DNA of 47,690 nucleotides, from the NCBI GenBank assembly GCA_903840415.1, contig CAIMFY010000124.1, positions 1 through 47,690 on the forward strand. The letters are read 5' to 3'. Positions 18,772 to 27,643 of the stretch are shown piece by piece. Position 1 is the first letter of the stretch. Every line of letters starts with the position of its first letter. The position numbers and the translations under genes are program-made. This DNA is from an uncultured Opitutia bacterium (GTDB taxonomy: Bacteria > Verrucomicrobiota > Verrucomicrobiia > Opitutales > Opitutaceae). The notes below the pieces were generated by a model. The model saw nothing but the letters and a program-made list of their open reading frames with translations. It had not been told where the DNA came from and made no database searches.

Positions 18772-19986
18772 TCAGGCGTTGGCAAACAGGCGCTTCATGC
18801 CAGAGAGAAATCCGCCCCGGCGGCGCGTGCCGGTGGACTTTTCCGCCTGCGCGCTCACGCCATAATAGAGCAACCCGAGCGCCGTGTGATAACCGGGATC
18901 GCGGAGATTCTCGCTGACCCACAACGGCGGTTCGCCGAGGTGCGCTGGCACGCCGAACACTCGCGCGGCCGCCTCCGCGAGGCCACCCAGTTTCGCGGTG
19001 CCTCCGGTTAGGACGACGCCTGAGGCGCACGTCTCTGGCGCGAATGCGTTGCCCAGTTTCTTTTTCACGACTTCGAGCAACTCCCACGTCCGCGCCGCGG
19101 TGATTTGCTCGATGGCCTGCTGCGAAAACTGCCGGTCGCCGATGGCGAAGTTGCCATCGAGCCATACTTTTTCGGCCTTGTCCTTCGTGACCACGCTCGC
19201 GCGACCGAAGCGGAGTTTCAGCTTTTCCGCCTGCTGCTCCGTCAATCGCAGCCCTATGCTGAGATCGTTGGTGAGGTGAGTGCCACCGACGGTAACGACG
19301 CCCGTCGTGTGCGCCGCTCCATCGCGATACAACACGAAATCAGTCGTGCCCGCCCCGAAGTCGATCGCCAGCACGCCGTGCTGGCGCTCCTCGGGCGTAG
19401 TCACCATGTGCCCGGAGGCCAGACTCGCGAGGACGAGTTCGCGCACCTCCAAGTTGAATCCGCGAATGACGTGAATGTTGTCCGCCAGCCGTTGCTCCTG
19501 GCCGTGCACGGTCCAGTAACCGACCTCCAGCCGCTGTCCGACGAGATTCTCCGGCATCGCCGGCACGAGTCGGCCATCGACACGAAACGGTCGACGGATG
19601 TTGTGCACTACCATGCGACCCGCGGGCAATTCCTTCGAGCGCGCGAGATCGCACACCGTACGAACATCGTCGGCATCGATCATGTTGTCGGCGGCTTTCA
19701 CATTCACCGCGGCCTCATTGTAGAAACCCTCAAGATGCGCGCCCGTCTGCGCGAGAAAAACCAAATCGATCCGTTCGCCGGCTTCGCGCTCGGCTTGCTC
19801 GAGCGCGGCGTGCGTGCAGTCGCTGGCAGCCTTATAATCCACAACGCTGCCCTTGATCACGCCGCGCGACGCGCACTCACCGCGGCCGATGATGGTGAGT
19901 TCACGGCCGCTGTGCTCGCCGACGAGGACCGTGGTCTTGGAGGTGCCGATTTCGACGGCGCCGATGAAAGTGGTGCTAGAGCTCAC
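18772..19986 (-). CDS. ftsA: Cell division actin-like protein FtsA
   Basis: The 404-residue FtsA tethers FtsZ filaments to the membrane. The actin-type nucleotide motifs are visible: V-E-I-G-T-S-K-T at about residue 10, D-F-G-A-G-T-T-D near 218 and L-T-G-G-T-A-K-L near 340. The 1C domain lies between the first two. The C-terminus (G-F-L-S-G-M-K-R-L-F) is an amphipathic helix suited to membrane binding. The start overlaps the end of ftsQ by 11 bases, and ftsZ follows after 7 bases, so the three are probably translationally coupled. Confidence 0.95.
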   Translation of the reverse strand: MSSSTTFIGAVEIGTSKTTVLVGEHSGRELTIIGRGECASRGVIKGSVVDYKAASDCTHAALEQAEREAGERIDLVFLAQTGAHLEGFYNEAAVNVKAADNMIDADDVRTVCDLARSKELPAGRMVVHNIRRPFRVDGRLVPAMPENLVGQRLEVGYWTVHGQEQRLADNIHVIRGFNLEVRELVLASLASGHMVTTPEERQHGVLAIDFGAGTTDFVLYRDGAAHTTGVVTVGGTHLTNDLSIGLRLTEQQAEKLKLRFGRASVVTKDKAEKVWLDGNFAIGDRQFSQQAIEQITAARTWELLEVVKKKLGNAFAPETCASGVVLTGGTAKLGGLAEAAARVFGVPAHLGEPPLWVSENLRDPGYHTALGLLYYGVSAQAEKSTGTRRRGGFLSGMKRLFANA

Positions 19987-20989
19987 GTTTGGTCTTGGGC
20001 TGTGAATTCGGAAACAGGGAAAAAAGCGGCGCCGACGCGGGCTTGGCCGGAACTGCCACCGGGCCGCTGGCCGATGCCGCGGATGGCGCCGGCAGCGCGT
20101 CGAACGTCACCGGCACTTCGCGACCGAGCGCGAGGTTAATCTTCGACGGCGGAGTCGGAAGCTTCGCGATCATCTCCCATTGGTAGTCGAGTTTCGCGAG
20201 CTGGAGCGCGAAATCGCTATCGGTGCCGAACACGATCACGGTGCCCGGTTTCGTCCGCACCTCGATTTCCCGATCGGATTGGAGGCGCGCGAGTGAGATG
20301 ACCTGCCACATCGCATAAAGCTGATCCGTCTCGAGTCGCGCGTGCGCCACGAGATCGGCCACGAAGTTCATGCCGGCGATCGGCGCGAATTGGCCGCCGG
20401 TGCGCGCGAGTTTCACACCCGCCAGCCAGGGCAACTCGTCCAGCCGCGCGGCTTCGAAACCCGTGCCGGCAAACACGACGCCATCGCGCGCCACGAGGAG
20501 CGTGCGCTCGTCACCGTTGCCAAATTGGGCGTGGAGCCGCGCGACCGGCGCGCGCTCGACGATCCGCACCTCGAGCGTGTCGGGAAAACTCCGCGTGATG
20601 TTCACAACGCTCACCTGTCCGTCCGCCAACAGCCGCGCACGCAACTGCTGCAGGTCGAGTTCCATGAGCGTCGCGCCTTTCGGCAATGCGAGCGCCGGCC
20701 GCAGCCACGCGGCGTCTAGCACGCCCTCGGCGTTCGTCTTCAGCAGGAAGTTTTTCACCGGCACGGTCCGCGCCGCCGCCGGCATATTCTGCGGGTTTTC
20801 CTGGAGTGCTGCGACCACCAGCCCGACGCCCCACGCCACGCCGATCACCACGACCACGATCGTCAGCACACGGGCCAGCGAGGACCACAGCCGCCAGCGA
20901 CCCTCGCGCGACATCGCGCGTGGTTTCACCGGCTGCGGAATGTCGCGCCAGCTTCGGGCCTGCGGAGCTTGGACCAACGGTTGACTCAT
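19976..20989 (-). CDS. ftsQ: Cell division protein FtsQ/DivIB
   Basis: The 337-residue bitopic division protein has a cytoplasmic N-terminus of about 40 residues, one membrane helix near 40-62, then a POTRA-like domain (A-L-P-K-G-A-T-L-M-E-L-D, then V-V-N-I-T-R-S-F-P-D-T-L-E-V-R-I-V-E-R-A-P-V-A). The last pattern is diagnostic for FtsQ. A beta domain and an Ala/Pro-rich tail follow. FtsQ links FtsB/FtsL to the septal synthase FtsW-FtsI. It starts inside an ATGA overlap with ddl and overlaps ftsA at its end. Confidence 0.92.
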   Translation of the reverse strand: MSQPLVQAPQARSWRDIPQPVKPRAMSREGRWRLWSSLARVLTIVVVVIGVAWGVGLVVAALQENPQNMPAAARTVPVKNFLLKTNAEGVLDAAWLRPALALPKGATLMELDLQQLRARLLADGQVSVVNITRSFPDTLEVRIVERAPVARLHAQFGNGDERTLLVARDGVVFAGTGFEAARLDELPWLAGVKLARTGGQFAPIAGMNFVADLVAHARLETDQLYAMWQVISLARLQSDREIEVRTKPGTVIVFGTDSDFALQLAKLDYQWEMIAKLPTPPSKINLALGREVPVTFDALPAPSAASASGPVAVPAKPASAPLFSLFPNSQPKTKREL

Positions 20990-21924
20990 CGAGGTAATGC
21001 AGCCGCCGCGCGAAAACGCTGCACCGCGGGCATGACCAACTCCCGAACCAGTCCCGTAAAATCCAGTCCCCCGCAGCGAGCGCTCATCGGCAGCAAGCTG
21101 GTCTCCTTCATGCCGGGCAGCGTGTTTATTTCCAGCAAAAATATTCCGTCGTGCACAGTCAGGATGAAATCGACGCGAGCGTAGTCGCGGCAGCCGCAGG
21201 CCGCAAACGCCGTCTCCGCCGCCCGCTGGGCCGCCGCGGTTTCCGTCGCATCGAGCGGCGCAGGCGCGAAATACTCGGTCATGCCCTTGGTATATTTGCT
21301 CTTGAAATCATAGACACCGCTCTTCGGCCGAATCTCGACGACACCCATCGCCTTCCCGCCAAGCACGCCGATCGACAGCTCGCGGCCGATGAGACGCGGT
21401 TCGATCAACCACGAACCGCTCGCGATGGCGGCGAGTTTCGCGGTGAGTTCGGCGCGGCTCGCGGTGAGCGCGAGGCCCACGCTGCTACCCTCGTTGTTTG
21501 GTTTGACGACGAGATTTTCGCCGAGCCGGGCGACGACCGCTTTGGCGGTAGGTTTCTGATCCGCGGAAAACACGACCGCATCGGCCACGCGCACTCCGCG
21601 CGCCGCCGCGGCCTGCTTGGTGCGCGTCTTATCCATCGTCAATTCGCTGCTCGCCGCATCGCAACCCGCGTAGGTCACGCCCGCCGCGTCGAGCAACCGC
21701 TGCATCCCGCCATCCTCGCCAAACGTCCCGTGCAACGTCGAAAACACGACGTGCCGTTTCGGATCGAGCCCCGCTGGCAACGCCTCGGCATTGATCTCAA
21801 ACACCCGCGTCGGAAAAGTTCGCGCCAGCGCGATCGCGGCGGCCTGGCCGGAACCGATGGAAACTTCGCGTTCGGCGGAGGTGCCGCCCGCAAGGACGGC
21901 GATGATCGGTAACGGTTCGCTCAT
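20986..21924 (-). CDS. ddl: D-alanine--D-alanine ligase
   Basis: The 312-residue ATP-grasp enzyme makes the D-Ala-D-Ala dipeptide that MurF adds to the UDP-MurNAc-tripeptide. Seen in order are L-A-G-G-T-S-A-E-R-E-V-S near the start, L-H-G-T-F-G-E-D-G, K-P-N-N-E-G-S-S-V-G, E-R/L-I-G-R-E-L, and the magnesium site V-D-F-I-L with E-I-N-T-L-P-G-M. ATG 21924 overlaps the murB stop as ATGA, and the stop overlaps the ftsQ start the same way. Length is normal for bacterial DdlB. Confidence 0.96.
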   Translation of the reverse strand: MSEPLPIIAVLAGGTSAEREVSIGSGQAAAIALARTFPTRVFEINAEALPAGLDPKRHVVFSTLHGTFGEDGGMQRLLDAAGVTYAGCDAASSELTMDKTRTKQAAAARGVRVADAVVFSADQKPTAKAVVARLGENLVVKPNNEGSSVGLALTASRAELTAKLAAIASGSWLIEPRLIGRELSIGVLGGKAMGVVEIRPKSGVYDFKSKYTKGMTEYFAPAPLDATETAAAQRAAETAFAACGCRDYARVDFILTVHDGIFLLEINTLPGMKETSLLPMSARCGGLDFTGLVRELVMPAVQRFRAAAALPR

Positions 21925-22904
21925 AAAACGTCCTTCCAGTTTTTCCCGTAGAGCAGCACTTCCGGTTCCAACTCCACGCCTTTGGCTTGCCGCACCCGGG
22001 CCCGCACTTGGCGCACAAGTTCGATCACCTCGGCGGCGGTCGCGTGACCACGGTTCACGATGAAATTCGCGTGCACTGGCGACACTTCCGCGTCTCCCAC
22101 CCGCTCGCCCTTGAGCCCGCTCTCGTCGACCAAGCGGCCTGCGGAGTGGCCCGGCGGGTTTTTGAAAATGCATCCCGCGCTCGGCTCGCGCGGCTGCGTC
22201 TCGTGCCGTTTTTGCGCGTAGGCATCCATCTGCCGCTTGATCGAATCGGCATTGGCCACCGTCGCCGGCCGCAGCCGCGCGCCGATGGCGATCGCGTGGT
22301 GTAGCTCGGCACAATGCCGGTAGTCGACATGCATCTCCGCCTTCGCGAGAATCTTCACATCGCCATCGAACGTCATCAGCTCGACCGCCTCAACCACGTC
22401 GAAGATCCAGCCGCCCATCGCGCCGGCGTTCATGCGCAGCGCGCCGCCCACACTCCCCGGAATCCCCTCCAAAAACTCGAAGCCCGCCACGCCAGCTGCC
22501 GCCGCACGCCCGCACAAATTTTTCAACCGCAGCCCGGCCCCGACGTGCACGGCACCGCCTGCCACCACCTCAAACGTCGCCCACGCCTCGTGTGCCAGCG
22601 AAATCACGATGCCTTCCACCCCCTCGTCCGGCACGATCACATTCGAACCGCGGCCGAGCAGAAATACCTCCACGCCACTCGCGCGGGCCGCGCGGAGCAC
22701 CGTTTGCAAATCGGTCGCGCTCGCCGGCTCGGCATAAAGGCGGGCGGCACCACCGACGCGCATCGTCGTCTTCGGCGCGAGCGGTTCCTCGCGCTGAAGT
22801 TTCGTTTTCGTCGCGAGCTGCAGCCGCAACGCCGCTGTGAAATCCTCCCATGCCGGGGCTCCCATCGCTTCCGCTCCGCTCAAAGCTGATCCGGCGGTGT
22901 TCAT
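21921..22904 (-). CDS. murB: UDP-N-acetylenolpyruvoylglucosamine reductase
   Basis: The 327-residue flavoenzyme reduces UDP-GlcNAc-enolpyruvate to UDP-MurNAc with NADPH. The FAD-binding part shows T-T-M-R-V-G-G, L-L-G-R-G-S-N and E-F-L-E-G-I-P-G-S-V-G-G. The catalytic serine region is P-S-A-G-C-I-F-K-N-P-P-G, and a late glutamate lies in E-L-E-P-E-V. The layout fits type II MurB. It overlaps murG and ddl by 4 bases at each end. murC, usually next to murB, is absent from the cluster. Confidence 0.95.
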   Translation of the reverse strand: MNTAGSALSGAEAMGAPAWEDFTAALRLQLATKTKLQREEPLAPKTTMRVGGAARLYAEPASATDLQTVLRAARASGVEVFLLGRGSNVIVPDEGVEGIVISLAHEAWATFEVVAGGAVHVGAGLRLKNLCGRAAAAGVAGFEFLEGIPGSVGGALRMNAGAMGGWIFDVVEAVELMTFDGDVKILAKAEMHVDYRHCAELHHAIAIGARLRPATVANADSIKRQMDAYAQKRHETQPREPSAGCIFKNPPGHSAGRLVDESGLKGERVGDAEVSPVHANFIVNRGHATAAEVIELVRQVRARVRQAKGVELEPEVLLYGKNWKDVL

Positions 22905-24025
22905 GCCGTGGCCGGCTGCACGTGCGCCGGATCGGCCGGCGGCGAGGTCATCCCCTCGAGATCGCGCAGCAGCAGATCGAGGGAGTTTGCACGGTCCATG
23001 CGCTGGAGGTTGGCGCGGAATTTCCGTAGCAGCCAGTCATTGAAAATCAAATCGAGCACCTCATCGTGCATCCGGCCGAGTTGCGTCTGCTCGACGACAA
23101 TCCCGCCGCCCTGCCGCTCGAAGAATGCCGCATTCGCTCGCTGGTGATCGTCGGCCGCCTGCGGATAAGGCACGAGAATCGCGGGCGTCTCGCAGCGAAT
23201 CAGCTCCGCGAGCGTCCCCGCCCCCGCACGCGACACCACTAAGTCCGCCGCCGACAGCAACTCGCCAATCCGATCGCTGAACGCGATGAAATGCGCTCGC
23301 ACCGTCGCGCCGGTTTTAGTTTTCAACTCGACCGCGCCATCGTGCCCTTTGCCGAGACCGGTGACGCAGTAAAGCTGCACGCCTTCGGACGCGAGGGCCA
23401 CAAGTTGCGCGCGCGCCCAGTCGTTGAGCGCGCCGGAACCTTGGCTGCCGCCGAGCACGACGAGGACTTTTTGATTGGGTTCGAGTCCGAGCGCAGCGCG
23501 GGCGGCGGTTTGCGGGGTGCGTGCGATTTCGCGGCGCACCGGCAGGCCGACGTGGCGCGTCGCCGCGGCGCCGACTCCTCCAATACGAATCCCTGGTGGC
23601 AAATAGACTCGTTGTGCGAACCGCCCGAGTGCGCGGATCGCGAGCCCTGGCACGCGGTTCGACTCGTGCAGCGCCACCGGCACGCCCAGCACGCGGCCCG
23701 CGGCGACCACCGGCGCTGAAGTGAACCCACCGAAACCCACAATGACATCCGGTTTCCACGATCGCACGAGCCGTAAACAAAACAGGAGCGCCTGGGTCTG
23801 TGAAACGAGGCAGCGCACAAACGCCATAGGTCGCCACGAGAATCCTGTGCCTGGCATCCGCTCAAAGCGCAGGTGCGAATATTTTTCGAGCAGGCGCGCA
23901 TCGACTTTTTTCCGACTGACCAGCAGCACCGATTCGTGGCCGCGCGCCGCAAGTCCCTCCGCAAGCGAAATGCCCGGCGACAAATGCCCTCCCGTGCCGC
24001 CGCAGGAAATGAAAAACCGGCTCAA
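22901..24025 (-). CDS. murG: UDP-GlcNAc:lipid I transferase MurG
   Basis: The 374-residue GT-B enzyme makes lipid II at the inner face of the membrane. It has the N-terminal loop G-G-T-G-G-H-L-S-P-G, the acceptor-side H-E-S-N, a G-G-S-Q-G-S-G-A loop, and the UDP-GlcNAc-site S-R-A-G-A-G-T-L-A-E-L. The start is a TTG at 24025 inside a TTGA overlap with the ftsW stop. It puts the glycine-rich loop about 9 residues in, as expected. The longer frame upstream is ftsW sequence read out of frame. It ends in an ATGA overlap with murB. Confidence 0.94.
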   Translation of the reverse strand: MSRFFISCGGTGGHLSPGISLAEGLAARGHESVLLVSRKKVDARLLEKYSHLRFERMPGTGFSWRPMAFVRCLVSQTQALLFCLRLVRSWKPDVIVGFGGFTSAPVVAAGRVLGVPVALHESNRVPGLAIRALGRFAQRVYLPPGIRIGGVGAAATRHVGLPVRREIARTPQTAARAALGLEPNQKVLVVLGGSQGSGALNDWARAQLVALASEGVQLYCVTGLGKGHDGAVELKTKTGATVRAHFIAFSDRIGELLSAADLVVSRAGAGTLAELIRCETPAILVPYPQAADDHQRANAAFFERQGGGIVVEQTQLGRMHDEVLDLIFNDWLLRKFRANLQRMDRANSLDLLLRDLEGMTSPPADPAHVQPATA

Positions 24026-25167
24026 GCGAGCACCTCCCGCATCGTCCGCGCGCGCCGGGGTAGCGCAGCGCGGCCCCACGCCCGCTGCGTGTTGATGATC
24101 ACACCGAGCATTAGACCCATGAGCAGCAGATTCGACAACCCAGCGCTGATAAACGGCAGTGACATGCCTTTCGGCGGCACCATGCCCGTGACCGAGAGCA
24201 AATTGATCAGCGCCTGGAGCGTGATGAACAGCAGGCAGCCCGTCACAAGCAGGAAATGAAACAGGTTCGGCGCACGCCGCAGGTGCATCAGCCCGGCGAT
24301 CAGAATAATCAGGAACACCGCGACCACGCCCATGGTGAACCACATCCCCAGTTCCTCCCCAATCACTGCGAAGATCATGTCGGTGTGCGCTTCGGGCAGA
24401 AAACTGAGTTGCTGGCGGCCCTGCCCCAGCCCGACGCCGTCGGTGCCACCCGCCGCGTAGGCGACGAGCGCTTGGCGCACTTGGTAAGGCGGCTCCGAAT
24501 CCCAAAACTCCGCGAGACGCCGCATGCGGTTCGGATTCTGAATCACGAGTGCCGCGAAACCCGCCGCCGCAATCGCGCCGCTCGTGAGCAGATAGCGCCA
24601 CTTCGCGCCCGCGAGAAACAGCATAACGAGCCCGACCACGAGGTAAAATGCCCCCATGCCGAAATCCGGCTCGCGCACGATTGGCAACACGAACGCCACG
24701 ATGATTCCGATCGGGTAAAGGAAACCGCGCTTGAATTCGCCGATGCGCGTCTGGTTCAGCGCGAGGTAGTGCGCGAGACAGAAGACGAGCCCGAGTTTCG
24801 CAAACTCCGACACTTGCACGCCGCCGAGCCGCAACCAGCGCCGCGATCCATTCACGCGGATGCCGACATACGGCAGCAGCACGAGCACCAGCAGCACGAG
24901 GCACGCCCCGCCGACCCACCACCAATAGTTGCGGGCATAATCGACGTCGATGCGGCTCACGATGAAGCACAGCACCGCTGCTATGCCGACGCCCGCGAGC
25001 TGCTTCGTCAGGTAAAAATACGGCCCTTCCTTGAACGAAGCGCTGGCGCTGAACAAAATCGTCAGTCCGAGCAGCGTGAGGCCGATGGCGCAGACGACAA
25101 TGACCGTCGCAGGATTAAGCAGGGAACGCGCACGGAAAGTATCGGCGGGCTGCGGGGCGGTGGCCAT
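24022..25167 (-). CDS. ftsW: Septal peptidoglycan glycosyltransferase FtsW
   Basis: The 381-residue SEDS protein has about ten membrane helices and polymerises lipid II with FtsI. Recognisable blocks are I-L-F-S-A-S near the first helix, the long G-S-R-R-W-L-R-L-G-G-V-Q-V-S-E-F-A-K loop, and L-P-E-A-H-T-D-M-I-F with the conserved aspartate. Near the end lies G-M-V-P-P-K-G-M-S-L-P-F-I-S. After that the usual Y-G-G-S-S is replaced by A-G-L-S-N. ATG 25167 removes a basic, non-membrane leader. It lies 88 bases after the LysM gene and overlaps murG. Confidence 0.94.
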   Translation of the reverse strand: MATAPQPADTFRARSLLNPATVIVVCAIGLTLLGLTILFSASASFKEGPYFYLTKQLAGVGIAAVLCFIVSRIDVDYARNYWWWVGGACLVLLVLVLLPYVGIRVNGSRRWLRLGGVQVSEFAKLGLVFCLAHYLALNQTRIGEFKRGFLYPIGIIVAFVLPIVREPDFGMGAFYLVVGLVMLFLAGAKWRYLLTSGAIAAAGFAALVIQNPNRMRRLAEFWDSEPPYQVRQALVAYAAGGTDGVGLGQGRQQLSFLPEAHTDMIFAVIGEELGMWFTMGVVAVFLIILIAGLMHLRRAPNLFHFLLVTGCLLFITLQALINLLSVTGMVPPKGMSLPFISAGLSNLLLMGLMLGVIINTQRAWGRAALPRRARTMREVLA

Positions 25168-25255
25168 GTCGTCGCGGCGGGAGAGAAAAATTCTACAACG
25201 GCGAAAAGCGGCGGGCCGGCAGCGCGGAGCGCACGCCACCGGTCACCGGCAACAA

Positions 25256-26203
25256 TCAGGGTTTGGTGGGAGCGGGCGCTGGCGTCTCGTCGACTTTGAT
25301 GACCGGCACGTCGCCGGCCGCTGGGGCTTTCGGACCGATCGCGGGCGTGGCGGAGGAAGAACCGGGCGCGTTGAACAGCGGCTTGATTTCTGGCACCGGT
25401 GCCTTCGCGGTCGCACCGCTTTTCGCCTGAGCGCCGGCCGGTTTCGTCCCGGATTTTCCCGCGGGCGATTGCCAGCCCGGGATAACGAGATCCATACCCG
25501 CGTAGATTTTCGCCGGGTCCGTGATGTTGTTGGCGACCGCGATGTCGCCCTGCTTCACCCCATATTTTCTCGCGATCGTGCCGAGCGTCTCGCCGGATTT
25601 TACCGTATGCTTGACCGAATCCGCCGGGGCTTTCGGCGCGGCCACATCTGCCGGCTTCGCGGTCGCGCCCACTCCGCTCGCGGTAGTCGCAGCACTGGCT
25701 GCGATCGGTTTGCTCGGGATCAGAAGTTTCTGTCCCTCGTGCAGCGGCGCGGTCGATTTCAGATTGTTCGCCGCCGCGAGATCGCCAACCGAGAGGTGAT
25801 TCTTCTTCGCGATGGTCCAGAGACTGTCGCCCGACTTGACGGCATACGTCGTCGCCGGCGTGACGTCGGCTACCGGCTCGGCGATGAGAGTCGAAGCTGC
25901 AGCCGTGCCCGGCCGGGTCGGTGTGAACCGCACGCCTCCGCTGGAGGCCAGTGCAGGGGCGTCGGGATTGAAGGCCACCGGCGAAGCGATCACCGGCGAG
26001 GCGCCGCCATCGTTCATCGGCACGCCGACGCTGGGCGCGACACCCGGCACGGAAACGGTGGGTGCCTGTTCCGCGCGCACCATGGTGTCGACCGGAGCGG
26101 GCGACGGCTTCGCGGTCGAGCTGCAGCCCGGATTGGCAAAAATCAGGATCAAGGCAAACACGTGGATGCCCACGACGACGCCGAGGACTTTCATGATTTT
26201 CAT
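25256..26203 (-). CDS. Envelope protein with two LysM domains
   Basis: The 315-residue protein starts with a hydrophobic segment (V-V-V-G-I-H-V-F-A-L-I-L-I-F) and a cysteine in N-P-G-C-S-S, so it is exported. It may be a lipoprotein, though the lipobox is imperfect. Two LysM domains follow: Y-A-V-K-S-G-D-S-L-W-T-I-A near residue 118 and H-T-V-K-S-G-E-T-L-G-T-I-A near 195. The ends are Ala/Pro-rich and probably disordered. LysM binds the glycan of peptidoglycan, and no hydrolase domain is attached, so a structural or adaptor role in division is plausible. It stands where murD is usually found in dcw clusters, between the mraY region and ftsW. Confidence 0.88.
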   Translation of the reverse strand: MKIMKVLGVVVGIHVFALILIFANPGCSSTAKPSPAPVDTMVRAEQAPTVSVPGVAPSVGVPMNDGGASPVIASPVAFNPDAPALASSGGVRFTPTRPGTAAASTLIAEPVADVTPATTYAVKSGDSLWTIAKKNHLSVGDLAAANNLKSTAPLHEGQKLLIPSKPIAASAATTASGVGATAKPADVAAPKAPADSVKHTVKSGETLGTIARKYGVKQGDIAVANNITDPAKIYAGMDLVIPGWQSPAGKSGTKPAGAQAKSGATAKAPVPEIKPLFNAPGSSSATPAIGPKAPAAGDVPVIKVDETPAPAPTKP

Positions 26204-26285
26204 AGGTGGAATGGGTAAGCTGGTTGTGAAGACTAGTGGAAGTGAAAGCTACTTAAAATTCGCAGTGCCGGCCCCAGAATCGAGC

Positions 26286-26302
26286 GCGGCTTCGCGAGCC
26301 GC
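26286..26302 (-). terminator. Hairpin between the small ORF and the LysM gene
   Basis: GCGGCT and AGCCGC form a 6-bp stem with a 5-base loop in the 130-base gap between the small ORF after mraY and the LysM gene. It has no T run on the minus strand. It may attenuate transcription between the two halves of the dcw cluster. Confidence 0.3.
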
Positions 26303-26333
26303 AGCGACCGGAATCGCGCACGCGAATAGGTGA

Positions 26334-26525
26334 TTACTTGAGGTTCCGCACGGTGACACCAGCGCGATGGGCGGCCCACGCCCGGATGAACGCGCGATTT
26401 CCCATCGCTGCCGGAAGCACGGCCCGCGACGTCGCGCTGCACACAAAGCGGGGTGCACGCACCGTGCGCTCCGCGATTCGAACAGCCACCGGCTCCGAGC
26501 GGGAATTTTTCGTTGTTACACTCAT
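26334..26525 (-). CDS. Small basic ORF directly after mraY
   Basis: A 63-residue frame starts 2 bases after the mraY stop (TAA-CC-ATG-AG). The product is basic, with many Arg and Ala (V-R-I-A-E-R-T-V-R-A-P-R, ending R-A-G-V-T-V-R-N-L-K), one cysteine and no membrane segment. I recognise no family. It cannot be a MurD remnant by any motif I can see. Its position and spacing mimic those of the other small ORF in this cluster, between mraZ and rsmH, which argues for a coupled gene. Third-position bias is weaker than in the neighbours. Confidence 0.5.
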   Translation of the reverse strand: MSVTTKNSRSEPVAVRIAERTVRAPRFVCSATSRAVLPAAMGNRAFIRAWAAHRAGVTVRNLK

Positions 26526-26527
26526 GG

Positions 26528-27643
26528 TTAGCGGAGTTTGAGCGTCGCGAGGCTGGCGAGCGCGCACCCGAGGGAGAGAACCCAGAAGCGAAGAACCACC
26601 TTCGTTTCCGGCCAGCCTTTCTTCTGAAAATGGTGGTGAATCGGCGCCATCAAAAACACCCGCCGGCCCACGCCAAAGCGGGTGCGCGTATATTTGAACC
26701 AGCCGATTTGGATGACGACCGAGAGCAACTCGACCACGAACACGCCGCCGGCAATCACCAGCGTGAACGGCTGGTTGATCATGAACGCCATCACGCCGAT
26801 CAATCCGCCGAGCGCCAGCGAACCCGTGTCGCCCATGAACACCTCCGCGGGATGCGAGTTGAACCACAGAAACGCCATGCAGCCGCCGACCAGCGCGCCG
26901 CAGATCACCACGAGTTCGCCGGTGCCGCGCACATGGCTCAGCAAAAGATATTCCGAGAGAAACACATGGTCCGCGACGTAGGCCATGATCCCGACGACGA
27001 GCACGACCGTGATCGTGCAGCCCACCGCCAGTCCATCGAGCCCATCGGTGAAGTTGATCGCGTTGCTGAAACCGACGACCCACAGGTAAATCATCACCAG
27101 CAGCAGCCACCACGGCATGCTTGGAATCACCGCGTGCTTCACGAACGGCACCCATAGCTCGCGAATCTTTTCCGAACTCATCGGGTGCCACAGCAGCGCG
27201 ACTAGCGCCACGATCGTCGCCAGACTCTGCCAGGCGATCTTTTCCCATGAGGCGATGCCGGCGCTTTTTTTGTGAACAACCTTGAGGTAGTCGTCGCGGA
27301 AGCCCGGCACCGTCAGCGCGGCATAGACGAACAGCGCGACGACGACCCACACATTCGGCGCCGCCCAAAGTGCAGAACTGATGAACACCGAGAAAAAAAT
27401 GATTAGGCCGCCCATCGTCGGCGTGTGTTTCTTGTCAAAGTAAGTCGCGCCGAGCGCACCCGTGCGGTCATCGATATAGCCGTGGCCAAACTTGAGTTCG
27501 CGGAATCGGCGGATGAGCACCGGCCCGATCGCGAAACCGATCGCCAGCGACGTCAGCGCGGCGAAGATCGTGCGCAGCGTCATGTATTTCAACAGGCGCA
27601 GCGGGCCGAAATATTCCTGGTAGTCGGCGAGGTAGCTAAGCAT
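26528..27643 (-). CDS. mraY: Phospho-MurNAc-pentapeptide translocase MraY
   Basis: The 371-residue membrane enzyme transfers phospho-MurNAc-pentapeptide to undecaprenyl phosphate, giving lipid I. About ten helices are visible with the classic motifs: H-T-P-T-M-G-G, F-R-D-D-Y-L-K, N-F-T-D-G-L-D-G-L-A, M-G-D-T-G-S-L-A-L-G-G and A-P-I-H-H-H-F-Q-K-K-G-W. ATG 27643 has a GGAGG six bases upstream and is preferred to a TTG two codons earlier. It overlaps the murF stop by 8 bases. Confidence 0.96.
   Translation of the reverse strand: MLSYLADYQEYFGPLRLLKYMTLRTIFAALTSLAIGFAIGPVLIRRFRELKFGHGYIDDRTGALGATYFDKKHTPTMGGLIIFFSVFISSALWAAPNVWVVVALFVYAALTVPGFRDDYLKVVHKKSAGIASWEKIAWQSLATIVALVALLWHPMSSEKIRELWVPFVKHAVIPSMPWWLLLVMIYLWVVGFSNAINFTDGLDGLAVGCTITVVLVVGIMAYVADHVFLSEYLLLSHVRGTGELVVICGALVGGCMAFLWFNSHPAEVFMGDTGSLALGGLIGVMAFMINQPFTLVIAGGVFVVELLSVVIQIGWFKYTRTRFGVGRRVFLMAPIHHHFQKKGWPETKVVLRFWVLSLGCALASLATLKLR

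Noticed and set aside
22901-24970. One 689-codon protein including MurG
   Set aside because: The first 315 codons lie inside ftsW in another frame. MurG proper starts at the TTG at 24025, next to its glycine-rich loop.
26334-26525. The small ORF after mraY as a decayed murD
   Set aside because: No Mur ligase motif is visible and the frame is intact with its own start.
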